A stretch of DNA of 64,000 nucleotides. Source: GCA-003244245 sp035606945 (GTDB lineage Bacteria; Actinomycetota; Actinomycetes; Mycobacteriales; Pseudonocardiaceae). The stretch covers positions 62,001 to 126,000 of the forward strand of contig DATNDR010000079.1 in NCBI GenBank assembly GCA_035606945.1. The letters are read 5' to 3'. A program made the translations under genes and the position numbers. Of the stretch, positions 8,619 through 16,365 are shown piece after piece (position 1 is the stretch's first letter; each line of letters opens with the position of its first letter). Under the pieces are notes generated by a model. It did no database searches. It had not been told where the DNA came from and was given only the letters and a program-made list of their open reading frames with translations.

Positions 8619-10784
8619 TCAGTTTAATGGCGCCCCCGCGTCGGTTCTAGCGATTAACGATGCGGGCACAGTGAATCGCTCCCCGTAGCGCTCGGCCAGC
8701 TGCTGGGCGCGAGCGACGAAGCCGGGCAGGCCGCCGGGGTAACCGTTGATGAACTGCAGCACGCCTCCGGTCCACGGCGGGAAACCGATACCCATGATGG
8801 AGCCGATGTTGGCGTCGGGCACCGAGGTGATCACACCCTCGTCGACGCATTTCACCGCCTCCAGCACCTCGGCGAACAGCATCCGCTCCTTCATGTCCTC
8901 GAACGGGATCGCATCCGGGCGGAACGGGCCGAAGTGCTCGGGCAGGCCGGGCCACAGCCGGGTGCGCCGGCCGGCCTCGTACTCGTAGAACCCGGCGCCG
9001 TTGGCACGTCCCGGGCGCTGGTGCTCCAGCACCATCCGGTCCACGATCGCGTCGGCCGGGTGCGGCGTCCAGGTTCCGCCCGCCTCCTCGACACCGCGCC
9101 GGGTCTGCTCCCGGATCATGCGGGTCAGCGTCAGGGTTAGCTCGTCGACCAGCTGCAACACCGGCGACGGGTAGCCGGCCTGCAAGCTGGCCTGCTCGAT
9201 GGACGCCGGGGCCGCGCCCTCGGCGAGCATCGCGATGCCCTCGTTGATGAAGGTGCCGATCACCCGGCTGGTGAAAAAGCCGCGACTGTCGTTGACGACG
9301 ATCGGGGTCTTGCGGATCTGCTGCACGACGTCGATCGCGGCGGCCAGCGCGGCGTCCGACGTCTGCTCGCCCCGGACGATCTCCACCAGCGGCATCTTGT
9401 CCACCGGGGAGAAGAAGTGCAGGCCGAGGAAGTCAGCCGGGCGGTCCACACCCGTGGCGAGGCCGGTGATCGGCAGCGTGGAGGTGTTCGAGCACAGCAG
9501 CGCGTCAGGCTCCACAACGTCGAGGACCTCGCCGAAGACCTTCTTCTTCAGCGTCGGGTCCTCGAACACCGCCTCGATCACCAGGTCGCAACCCTTGAGA
9601 TCGGCGACGTCGGCGGTGGGGGTGATGCGGGCCAGCAGCGCGTCGCGCTGGTCTACCGTCGACCGGCCTCGGGTGATGGCCTTGTCCAGCACCTTGGCCG
9701 AATACGCCTTGCCCTTTTCGGCAGCCGCGAGGTCGACGTCCTTGAGCACGACCTCCATCCCGGCGCGGGCGCAGGAGTAGGCGATACCGGCGCCCATCAT
9801 CCCGGCGCCGAGCACGCCGACCTTGCTGAAGGTGCGCTGCGGGTAGCCGTCGGGGCGGCTACCGCCCTTATTGATGTGCTGCAGGTCGAAGAAGAACGCG
9901 TTGATCATGTTCTTGGCGACCTGGCCGGTGGTCAGGTCCAGGAAATAACGGGTCTCGATCTGCAGCGCGGTGTCGAAGTCCACCTGGGTGCCTTCCACCG
10001 CCGCGCACAGGATGTGGTGCGGGGCCGGCATCGGCGCGCCCTTGAGCTGCTTGCGCAGCGTGGCCGGGAATGCGGGCAGCATCTGCGCCAGCGCTGGGGT
10101 GGCCGGCGTGCCGCCGGGGATCTTGTAGCCCCGTACGTCCCAAGGCTGCTGCGCTCGCGGGTGCGCGGTGATCCACTCGCGGGCCTTGGCGAGCATCTCC
10201 TCAGGGGTCTCGACGACCTCGTCGACGATGCCGAGCTGCTCGGCCTGCGCCGGACGGAGCTGCTGGCCCCTTGTCAGCAGCTCCGTCAGCGCGACCATCA
10301 GTCCCAGCATCCGCACCGTGCGGGCGACACCACCCAGCCCGGGCAGGATGCCGAGGGTCACCTCGGGAAAGCCGATCTTGCTGCCTGGAGCGTCCAGCGC
10401 GATCCGGTGGTGGCAGGCCAGCGCGAGTTCCAGGCCACCGCCGAGCGCCGCGCCGTTGATCGCGGCGACCACTGGCTTGCCCAGCTTCTCCAGCCGGCGC
10501 AGCTGACTTTTCACCAGCGCGATGTGCACGGCCAGCTCGTTGGCGTCGTCCGGCGTGACGTTGCGCAGGGTGTTGAGGTCGGCGCCGGCGAAGAAGGTCT
10601 TCTTCGCAGAGGTGATGATGACGCCGGTGATCGAGTCACGCTCGGCTTCGAGCCGGTCCAGCACCTGATTCATCGATGCCACGTAGCGATCGTTGATCGT
10701 GTTCGCCGACTTGCCGGGGTCATCCAGCGTCAGCGTCACAATGCCATCGGTGGCGTCCCACCGAATGCTGTCAGTCATGCTCAT
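8619..10784 (-). CDS. fadB: Fatty-acid beta-oxidation multifunctional enzyme (enoyl-CoA hydratase/3-hydroxyacyl-CoA dehydrogenase)
   Basis: A 721-residue bifunctional enzyme. Residues about 1-190 are a crotonase domain with the oxyanion-hole patterns KKTFFAGADL and NGAALGGGLE. The NAD-binding 3-hydroxyacyl-CoA dehydrogenase domain starts at GVLGAGMMGAGIAY (near 325) and contains the catalytic HFFSPVDKMPLVEI segment. The C-terminal dehydrogenase domain follows. It converts enoyl-CoA to 3-ketoacyl-CoA. ATG 10784 overlaps the thiolase stop by 4 nt, which decides the start over ATG 10778. It is the last gene of the MerR-fadA-fadB operon. Confidence 0.93.
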   Translation of the reverse strand: MSMTDSIRWDATDGIVTLTLDDPGKSANTINDRYVASMNQVLDRLEAERDSITGVIITSAKKTFFAGADLNTLRNVTPDDANELAVHIALVKSQLRRLEKLGKPVVAAINGAALGGGLELALACHHRIALDAPGSKIGFPEVTLGILPGLGGVARTVRMLGLMVALTELLTRGQQLRPAQAEQLGIVDEVVETPEEMLAKAREWITAHPRAQQPWDVRGYKIPGGTPATPALAQMLPAFPATLRKQLKGAPMPAPHHILCAAVEGTQVDFDTALQIETRYFLDLTTGQVAKNMINAFFFDLQHINKGGSRPDGYPQRTFSKVGVLGAGMMGAGIAYSCARAGMEVVLKDVDLAAAEKGKAYSAKVLDKAITRGRSTVDQRDALLARITPTADVADLKGCDLVIEAVFEDPTLKKKVFGEVLDVVEPDALLCSNTSTLPITGLATGVDRPADFLGLHFFSPVDKMPLVEIVRGEQTSDAALAAAIDVVQQIRKTPIVVNDSRGFFTSRVIGTFINEGIAMLAEGAAPASIEQASLQAGYPSPVLQLVDELTLTLTRMIREQTRRGVEEAGGTWTPHPADAIVDRMVLEHQRPGRANGAGFYEYEAGRRTRLWPGLPEHFGPFRPDAIPFEDMKERMLFAEVLEAVKCVDEGVITSVPDANIGSIMGIGFPPWTGGVLQFINGYPGGLPGFVARAQQLAERYGERFTVPASLIARTDAGAPLN

Positions 10785-11995
10785 CACATCCGCTCGATGA
10801 TGGTGGCGATGCCCATGCCGCCGCCGACGCACAGCGTGGCCAGGCCGTAGCGCAGGTCGCGGCGCTCCAGCTCGTCGACCAGGGTGCCCAGGATCATCGC
10901 GCCGGTGGCGCCCAGCGGGTGACCCATCGCGATCGCGCCGCCGTTGACGTTGACCTTGTCGTGTGACACGCCCATCTCGCGCATGAACCGCAGCACCACC
11001 GCGGCGAAGGCCTCGTTGACCTCGATCAGGTCGATCTGGTCGATGGTCATCCCGGCCTTGGCCAGCGCCTTGCGGGTGGCCGGCGCCGGGCCGGTCAGCA
11101 TGATCGTCGGCTCCTCGCCGGTGACCGCGCCCGCGACGATCCTCGCCCGCGGGGTGAGTCCCAGATCTTGACCGACCTGCTCGGAACCGACCACCACCAG
11201 CGCCGCGCCGTCCACGATTCCGGAGGAGTTGCCGGCGTGGTGCACGTGCTCGATGCGCTCCACCCAGTGGTAGCGCTGCAGCGCGACGGCGTCGAATCCG
11301 GCCTGCTCACCGAGACCGGCGAACGACGGGTTGAGCGCTGCCAGGGCTGCCATCGTGGTGTCCGGGCGCAGGTGCTCATCCCGGTCCAGCACGACGGTGC
11401 CGGCCAGGTCGCGGACGGGGACTACCGAGCGCTGGAAGTACCCGTTGCTCCACGCCTTGGCCGCGCGGTGCTGCGATTCCACGGCGTAGGCGTCGACGTC
11501 GGCACGAGTGAAGCCCTCGACGGTGGCGATCAGGTCGGCGCTGATGCCCTGCGGGACGAAACGCGTGGCGTAGGCGGTCTCCGGGTCCATGGCGATCGCG
11601 CCACCGTCGGAACCCATCGGCACCCGGGACATCGACTCGACGCCGCCGGTCAGGACCAGGTCCTCCCAGCCGGAGCGGACCTTCATCGCGCCGAGGTTGA
11701 CCGCCTCCAGGCCCGACGCGCAGAACCGGTTGATCTGCAGCCCGGCGACGGTGTCGGGCAAGCCAGCGGCCAGTGCCGCGGCACGTGGCAGGTCCCCGCC
11801 TTGGTCGCCGATCGGGGCCACCACGCCGAGCACGATGTCGTCGATCCGCTTGGGGTCGAGGTTCGGGTGGCGGTTGCGCAGCTCGTCGATCAGCCCGGTG
11901 ACCAGGGAGATCGGCTTGACGCTGTGCAGCGCGCCGGTCGGCTTGCCCTTACCCCGGGGGGTGCGCAAGGCTTCGTAGAGGAATGCTTCAGTCAT
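10784..11995 (-). CDS. fadA: Acetyl-CoA acyltransferase (3-ketoacyl-CoA thiolase)
   Basis: A 403-residue type-II thiolase that cleaves 3-ketoacyl-CoA with CoA. All catalytic residues are present: nucleophile Cys92 (NRFCASGLEAV), His359 in GHPLGATG and Cys389 in LCVGGGMG, with NEAFAAV upstream as the family NEAF motif. Length is normal. It overlaps the upstream MerR gene and the downstream fadB by 4 nt each, so the three genes are one translationally coupled unit for fatty-acid degradation. Confidence 0.95.
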   Translation of the reverse strand: MTEAFLYEALRTPRGKGKPTGALHSVKPISLVTGLIDELRNRHPNLDPKRIDDIVLGVVAPIGDQGGDLPRAAALAAGLPDTVAGLQINRFCASGLEAVNLGAMKVRSGWEDLVLTGGVESMSRVPMGSDGGAIAMDPETAYATRFVPQGISADLIATVEGFTRADVDAYAVESQHRAAKAWSNGYFQRSVVPVRDLAGTVVLDRDEHLRPDTTMAALAALNPSFAGLGEQAGFDAVALQRYHWVERIEHVHHAGNSSGIVDGAALVVVGSEQVGQDLGLTPRARIVAGAVTGEEPTIMLTGPAPATRKALAKAGMTIDQIDLIEVNEAFAAVVLRFMREMGVSHDKVNVNGGAIAMGHPLGATGAMILGTLVDELERRDLRYGLATLCVGGGMGIATIIERM

Positions 11996-12723
11996 GATGG
12001 GCTCCCGGTTCTCGAGCTAGCCGTCCTGGGGCGTGCCGACTCGCGGATCGCGCGGTTGACGGCGAGTTGGAAGTTGGTGACCACCCCGTCGACGGTGGTC
12101 GGTTTGAGCCGTTCCAGCAGCGCGATCAGCGCTGTGCGCAGCTCGGGTGGCCGGCCACGGTCGCGGTATTCGCGCAGCACGGTGTCGTGGAACAGGGCCA
12201 CCAATTCGGTGGCCAGCGCGCTGGTGTGCCGTTCGATGATCTGCTTGGCCGCCAGCTGGACGTCGAAATCCATTCCGGTATCGAGCAGGCTCAGCCCGTA
12301 GCCCAGCTTGTCGGGGCTGGTCAGAGTCCATCGACCGGCGCCGTCGCCCTGGATCACGCCCAGGGCCGTCAGCTGAGCTAGCGCCCGGTCGTCCAGGGTG
12401 CGCCCGGCACGGTCTTCGAGCTCGGCCCGATCCACCGTCTGCGGCTCCTCAGGCAGCCACGGGGCGAGCAGCGCACGGTGCAGCGCGAGGTCCTCGGGCG
12501 AGCGGTCCAGCGGGATCCGGGCCAGGTAGCCCTCGATGGCGGCCAGTGTGAAGCCCAGCCCTTGCAGGTCGCGAACCAGCTCCAGGCGGGCGATGTGGCG
12601 CTCGTCGTACAGGCCCAGCCGGCCGCGTACCGCCGGCGGTGGGATCAGCCCCATCCCGGTGTAGAAGCGGATCGTCCGCACGCTGATCCCCGTGCGCTCG
12701 GCCAGCTCCCCAACCGTCAGCAT
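11992..12723 (-). CDS. MerR family transcriptional regulator
   Basis: A 243-residue regulator. The N-terminal MerR winged helix (1-70) reads LTVGELAERTGISVRTIRFY. The remaining about 170 residues are a long C-terminal effector domain with no cysteine-rich metal site, so a small organic or acyl-CoA ligand is more likely than a metal. ATG 12723 is chosen because it starts exactly at the MerR fold and four bases after a perfect dyad that looks like its own operator. It leads the fadA-fadB operon, so control of beta-oxidation is inferred. Confidence 0.9.
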   Translation of the reverse strand: MLTVGELAERTGISVRTIRFYTGMGLIPPPAVRGRLGLYDERHIARLELVRDLQGLGFTLAAIEGYLARIPLDRSPEDLALHRALLAPWLPEEPQTVDRAELEDRAGRTLDDRALAQLTALGVIQGDGAGRWTLTSPDKLGYGLSLLDTGMDFDVQLAAKQIIERHTSALATELVALFHDTVLREYRDRGRPPELRTALIALLERLKPTTVDGVVTNFQLAVNRAIRESARPRTASSRTGSPS

Positions 12724-12727
12724 GTAT

Positions 12728-12746
12728 GTGACAGTACCACTGTCAC
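12728..12746 (-). promoter_or_regulatory. Putative MerR operator upstream of the fad operon
   Basis: A perfect inverted repeat GTGACAGT-ACC-ACTGTCAC sits 4 nt upstream of the regulator start. The 19-bp length and placement match MerR-family operators, which lie between -35 and -10. Autoregulation of the operon is inferred; the transcript would be almost leaderless. Confidence 0.6.
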
Positions 12747-12760
12747 GTCCGTCCCTCACC

Positions 12761-12822
12761 GCAGTCTGGATGCAGACTGCGGTGATTCGGGCCCGGAAAA
12801 CAGCAGTCTGCATCCAGACTGC
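12761..12822. repeat. 62-bp palindromic element, family A
   Basis: Two 20-bp units, GCAGTCTG-GATG-CAGACTGC and its reverse complement with CATC in the centre, are separated by a 22-nt spacer (GGTGATT...GGAAAACA). It sits between the divergent MerR and threonine aldolase genes, ending 17 nt before the aldolase GTG. The same architecture occurs at 45349 and 59018. Confidence 0.9.
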
Positions 12823-12839
12823 GGGAGAGGGGGATCAAG

Positions 12840-13868
12840 GTGATCAATCTGTATTCGGATACGCAGACGAGGCCGGTGCAGAGGATGCGGGAGGCGATGG
12901 CGGCCGCGGAGGTGGGGGATGAGCAGCGGGGTGAGGATCCGACCGTCACCGCGCTGTGCGAGCGGGTCGCTGGGCTGCTCGGCAAGCCGGCGGCGGTGTT
13001 CCTGCCGTCGGGAACGATGTGCAACGCGATCGGTTTCCGGCTGCACATCCGTCCCGGTGGCGACGCAGTGCACCTGCACCCGACCTCGCACCCGATCGTC
13101 GCCGAGGGCGGTGGTCCGTCGGCGCTGTCCGGCGCGGTGCTCGCCCCGGTGGCCGGCGAGGGCGGCATGTTCACCGCCGGCACGCTGGAGGCAGCGCTGT
13201 TCCCGGCCGGCGACCGCTATAAGCCGCGCTCCCGGCTGGTATCGGTGGAGCAGACCACCAACCTGGCCGGCGGGCGAGTGTGGCCGCTGGAGCAGATGCG
13301 CGCGGTGCTGGAGGTCGCCGCGCGGCATGGACTGCGAACCCACCTGGACGGGGCGCGGCTGATGAACGCGGTGGTTGCCTCGGGGGTGGCGGCCGCGGAC
13401 TGGGCACGCGGCTTCGACACCGCGTGGATCGACTTCACCAAGGGCCTGGGCGCGCCGGTAGGTGCCGTGCTGGCCGGTTCCACCGAATCGATCGGGCAGG
13501 CCTGGCGGTACAAGCAGATGATGGGTGGTTCGCTACGCCAGGCCGGCATCGTCGCGGCCGGCTGCCTGTGGGCGCTGGATCACCACGTGGACCGGCTCGC
13601 CGAGGACCACGCCAACGCGCGGATCCTCGCCGAGGGCCTCGCCGAGCTACCCGGCGTCACTGTCGATCCCGGCGCCGTGGACACCAACATCGTGGTGTTC
13701 GGGCTTGCCGGCGCACCGAAGTTCTGCCGGCGGCTGGAGGACGAGCACGGGGTGCGGATGGGCGCGCTGGGGCCTGATCGGGTCCGGGCCGTGACGCATC
13801 ACGACGTCGACACCACTGGCGTGCACCGCGCGACGGCCGCGGTCGCCGCGGTACTTGCCGGCAGCTGA
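12840..13868 (+). CDS. ltaE: Low-specificity threonine aldolase (PLP-dependent beta-eliminating lyase family)
   Basis: A 342-residue fold-type I PLP enzyme that cleaves L-threonine/allo-threonine to glycine and acetaldehyde. The Schiff-base lysine is Lys201 in DFTKGLGAPVGA. Asp170 in HLDGARL pairs with the PLP nitrogen, and the N-terminus LYSDTQT matches the family NLRSDT motif. It starts with GTG 12840 behind GGGAGAGGGGG. The GC-rich gene directly follows a family A palindrome and converges with a VOC gene 25 bp after its stop. Other beta-eliminating amino acids are possible substrates. Confidence 0.9.
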   Translation: MINLYSDTQTRPVQRMREAMAAAEVGDEQRGEDPTVTALCERVAGLLGKPAAVFLPSGTMCNAIGFRLHIRPGGDAVHLHPTSHPIVAEGGGPSALSGAVLAPVAGEGGMFTAGTLEAALFPAGDRYKPRSRLVSVEQTTNLAGGRVWPLEQMRAVLEVAARHGLRTHLDGARLMNAVVASGVAAADWARGFDTAWIDFTKGLGAPVGAVLAGSTESIGQAWRYKQMMGGSLRQAGIVAAGCLWALDHHVDRLAEDHANARILAEGLAELPGVTVDPGAVDTNIVVFGLAGAPKFCRRLEDEHGVRMGALGPDRVRAVTHHDVDTTGVHRATAAVAAVLAGS

Positions 13869-13893
13869 CGGGATCGAGTGCTCCGTTGGCGTC

Positions 13894-14376
13894 TCAAGCC
13901 GCCGTGGTGTCGAACTCGTCGACAGGCAGGTTGGTCACGAGTTCTGCTGCACCTTTCATGGCCGCTTGCGACCTGGCCGGGTCGGGATCGCTCAACAGCT
14001 CGGCCAAGGCGGTGGGGACGATCTGCCAGGAGACGCCGTACCGGTCTTTCAACCAGCCGCACGGGCCTTCCTGGCCACCCTCGGACAGAGTGCTCCAGAA
14101 GTGGTCGACCTCTTCCTGCGTCTGGCAGCTCACCTGAAACGAGATGGCCTCGTTGAAGGTGAATTCCGGACCTCCGTTCAACGCGACGAATCTCTGCCCG
14201 TCCAACTCGAAGGTGACCGTCATGACGCTGCCCTCGGGCCGGGGACCGGCTGCCCCGTAGCGGGCGACGTCGAGAATCCTGGAGTTACTGAAGACGGCGC
14301 TGAAGACGGTGGTGTAGAACGTCACCGCTTCCTCGCCCTGGGTGTCGAACCAGAGGCACGGGGTAATCTTGTGCAT
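13894..14376 (-). CDS. VOC family protein, PhnB/3-demethylubiquinone methyltransferase-like
   Basis: A 160-residue small VOC-fold protein of the PhnB-like type annotated as 3-dmu-9_3-mt. Signatures are ITPCLWFDTQGEEAVTFYT at the N-terminus, the central FVALNGGPEFTFNEAISF, and CGWLKDRYGVSWQIVPTAL near residue 115. Despite the historical name it is not a methyltransferase and its substrate is unknown. It is transcribed towards ltaE. ATG 14376 follows a GAGGACACC ribosome-site stretch. Confidence 0.88.
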   Translation of the reverse strand: MHKITPCLWFDTQGEEAVTFYTTVFSAVFSNSRILDVARYGAAGPRPEGSVMTVTFELDGQRFVALNGGPEFTFNEAISFQVSCQTQEEVDHFWSTLSEGGQEGPCGWLKDRYGVSWQIVPTALAELLSDPDPARSQAAMKGAAELVTNLPVDEFDTTAA

Positions 14377-14808
14377 GGCGGTGTCCTCTCTCGCGTGTGA
14401 CCTCGACGGCTCTTGTTGGTGAGACCGCCGGGCCGGGCAAGATTAATCGGCCGCGCTACACCGCTCTATAGCCCACATGCGCCTCAATGGCCCCATTATT
14501 CCCAAAGTCCGTGCTCGCCGACTCGCTCGACATCCCCCAGCGACCCCGCTTTACTTTCTACACCATTACATTGTGATCAACTTGCCGCGGGCGGCCGATA
14601 CTGCTTGCGGATGTCTCCAGGCTCGCTGACGCCGCACAGTACCCCACTGGTCACATTGCCACTTCCGCCAACTCGTGATCGAGTGTAAAATCTATGTTTA
14701 TTCATCTTCGCCGACCCCAAGCAAGCTCGTTACGAACCCATTCGTGAGACGGCTGCGTGCTGGGCCTGACCACGTGAAAGAACATTCCTCACAAGGTTGG
14801 GGGTAACA
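14377..14808. other. Intergenic region upstream of the small membrane protein operon
   Basis: 430 bp with clearly lower GC than its surroundings and no ORF I would support. A promoter-like TGTAAAAT lies at 14684-14691, about 120 bp before the operon, but no convincing -35 box at proper spacing accompanies it. Both flanking transcripts start from this region. Confidence 0.4.
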
Positions 14809-15072
14809 GTGACTGACTATGGGGGGCCGAATCTCACTAGCTGGTGGACCGGTCTGATCATCGGTTTGGTGATCTTAGTGGTCGTGGTGATCGTGGTAGG
14901 CACGCTCCTGGTGCTTGCATCCCGGATCAATGGGCAGGCGCGCTTAGCGGCTCGTGAGCTCGAGGCGACCCGGTCGACCACCCAGCCGCTCGGGGAGTTG
15001 GCCCGCACGAACAGCACGCTCCAAAGCATCCTCCGCGGCGCTCGGGCCGCTCGAAAAGCATTGGGAGGATAA
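14809..15072 (+). CDS. Small single-pass membrane protein 1 of a five-gene operon
   Basis: An 87-residue protein I do not recognise. A strongly hydrophobic helix (WWTGLIIGLVILVVVVIVVG) at about 10-35 is followed by a polar helical tail rich in Ala, Arg, Leu and Thr (ARLAARELEATRSTTQPL). Topology is probably a short outside N-terminus with the tail in the cytoplasm. GTG 14809 is preferred over TTG 14797 because GGTTGGGGG lies 5-10 nt upstream. It is the first of five consecutive genes with the same plan, spaced 2 nt from the next. Confidence 0.75.
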   Translation: MTDYGGPNLTSWWTGLIIGLVILVVVVIVVGTLLVLASRINGQARLAARELEATRSTTQPLGELARTNSTLQSILRGARAARKALGG

Positions 15073-15074
15073 CC

Positions 15075-15347
15075 ATGGCCTTGGCTCTCGCCGCCCAGGA
15101 AGTGACATTCTGGCAGGTGATTCTGATCATTGGGGCGGTCGTGATAGTCGCCGTGATCGCGCTTCTCAGCCTGCTCCTCGGCTTGGTTCGCTCCATCGAG
15201 ACAAACGTGCATCGACTGGGAGGCGTAGCACAGGGGGTTGCCGGTAACACGGCCAACATCAATGTCGCGCTCGCCGTCATAGCTAGCCTGGATGAGATCA
15301 TCGCCGAGCTCCGCAACCACGCTCGACTTCTAGGGGTGGGGTCGTGA
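15075..15347 (+). CDS. Small single-pass membrane protein 2 of a five-gene operon
   Basis: A 90-residue unrecognised protein. The membrane helix is FWQVILIIGAVVIVAVIALL (about 12-38). The tail SIETNVHRLGGVAQGVAGN and the stretch after it alternate apolar and polar residues as in a coiled coil or amphipathic helix. The stop overlaps the start of gene 3, so translation is coupled. The shared plan with its neighbours suggests a hetero-oligomeric membrane assembly; no enzymatic motif is seen. Confidence 0.75.
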   Translation: MALALAAQEVTFWQVILIIGAVVIVAVIALLSLLLGLVRSIETNVHRLGGVAQGVAGNTANINVALAVIASLDEIIAELRNHARLLGVGS

Positions 15348-15661
15348 TGAGCACCCAACTACTCGTGGCCCTCACCGTCATCGAGATCGTGGCCCTGGTC
15401 GCCGTGTTGGCGCTGTTCATTATTGCGATCACTCGTCGGCTGCGCGCCGTCGGCAACGCCCTCCAGCAGGTGAGTGGGAATGTCATCAGCGCGATCCAAG
15501 GGAACGTGTTTCTGGTTGGCGCCGGCGCCGCCATCCTGAACAACCAGCTGGACGCGATCGCCGCCATGCTGCCTGCGGTCGCGGAGAAGGCCGAGTCGCT
15601 ACCTTCGCAGAAGTCGCAGCAGTCGTCCTACGGTCGTGATCCCGTTATCGGGGCAAGGTAA
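15344..15661 (+). CDS. Small single-pass membrane protein 3 of a five-gene operon
   Basis: A 105-residue unrecognised protein, the largest of the set. The membrane helix spans about residues 5-29 (LLVALTVIEIVALVAVLALF). The amphipathic tail RRLRAVGNALQQVSGNVIS is followed by a second hydrophobic patch (VFLVGAGAAILNNQLDAIAA) and a polar Ser/Gln-rich C-terminus. The start is GTG 15344 or ATG 15347; both overlap the preceding stop. Confidence 0.72.
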   Translation: MMSTQLLVALTVIEIVALVAVLALFIIAITRRLRAVGNALQQVSGNVISAIQGNVFLVGAGAAILNNQLDAIAAMLPAVAEKAESLPSQKSQQSSYGRDPVIGAR

Positions 15662-15671
15662 GGAGGCGGCG

Positions 15672-15920
15672 ATGGCACTGTGGTGGATCGGCAACGCGAT
15701 TTTGATCTTCTTGATCATACCCGTCGTGGTGGTACTCCTGGCGCGTCTGGCGAGATCCGCCTTCGAAGTCGGGAGGATCATCGACACCGTCCACGGTCAA
15801 GCCGCTGGTATCGTCGTGGCAGTCGATGATGTGAAGCAGCTGGTACCCGTCCGCGACCGCGTGAATCGGGTGGCGGGTGGCCTTACCCGCTACGTCAATG
15901 CGGTTTCCCGAGTTCTGTGA
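15672..15920 (+). CDS. Small single-pass membrane protein 4 of a five-gene operon
   Basis: An 82-residue unrecognised protein. The helix ALWWIGNAILIFLIIPVVVV is right at the N-terminus, followed by a tail VGRIIDTVHGQAAGIVVAVD and DVKQLVPVRDRVNRV with regular hydrophobic spacing. AAGGAGG directly before ATG 15672 fixes the start. It is probably a component of the same complex as its four neighbours. Confidence 0.75.
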   Translation: MALWWIGNAILIFLIIPVVVVLLARLARSAFEVGRIIDTVHGQAAGIVVAVDDVKQLVPVRDRVNRVAGGLTRYVNAVSRVL

Positions 15921-15933
15921 GGAGCGAATTGCG

Positions 15934-16170
15934 ATGCCGGCAGCCGCTATAGTCACAATCATCGCAGCACTGCTCACGGTGCTGGTGCTCGCTGTTTACC
16001 TGATCAGTATTGCGCGCGTTCTCGGCCGCGTGAACTCCAAACTCCGGGCAGTCAACGCTGGCTTGCCTACTATCGCCGAGAAGACCGAGCCAGTTGGATC
16101 GATCATCGATTCGATCAACAGCGACCTCGCCGGAGTGGACAACGCCCTGCGAAGGGTGCTCGCCAGATAA
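15934..16170 (+). CDS. Small single-pass membrane protein 5 of a five-gene operon
   Basis: A 78-residue unrecognised protein. The membrane helix is AAAIVTIIAALLTVLVLAVY (3-27). The tail contains RVNSKLRAVNAGLPTIAEK and SIIDSINSDLAGVDNAL, a pattern close to the tail of protein 3, pointing to common ancestry. GAGGAGC precedes ATG 15934. It is the last gene of the operon; a perfect 12-bp hairpin follows within 40 nt. Confidence 0.75.
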   Translation: MPAAAIVTIIAALLTVLVLAVYLISIARVLGRVNSKLRAVNAGLPTIAEKTEPVGSIIDSINSDLAGVDNALRRVLAR

Positions 16171-16208
16171 CGCCGTTTCCTTCGCCCATCGGGGAATCGC
16201 AGACTTAC

Positions 16209-16245
16209 GGCCGCTTGTGCACCGTTGACCGGAGCACAAGCGGCC
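16209..16245 (+). terminator. Hairpin after the five-gene operon
   Basis: Perfect 12-base arms GGCCGCTTGTGC and GCACAAGCGGCC surround a 13-nt loop, followed by a short T-containing tail. It lies 38 nt after the last small membrane gene and 120 nt before hisS, so it probably separates the two transcripts. Confidence 0.65.
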
Positions 16246-16365
16246 TTACTGGATGCGGGGGCACCTTTTGACGCCGGGGAGAAGCGATGTAGGCAGCCGG
16301 AGGATGAACGGCCGGCGCCAGAGGTCCCGGGCGCCTCGGCCCAGGCGGCGCCTACCCTTCGTCTC

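Noticed and set aside
12761..12822. CRISPR-like repeat
   Set aside because: Only two inverted units with one spacer, at scattered loci and without cas genes; these are dispersed palindromes.
12692..12922. Frames containing MQTAV, AVCIQTA or SLDADCG peptides
   Set aside because: These peptides recur at 4.1, 12.8, 45.4 and 59.0 kb only because the family A palindrome is read through; they are repeat artefacts, not genes.
14413..14688. A 91-codon plus-strand frame in the AT-richer gap
   Set aside because: No ribosome site, no domain pattern and odd composition; it looks like chance in low-GC DNA.
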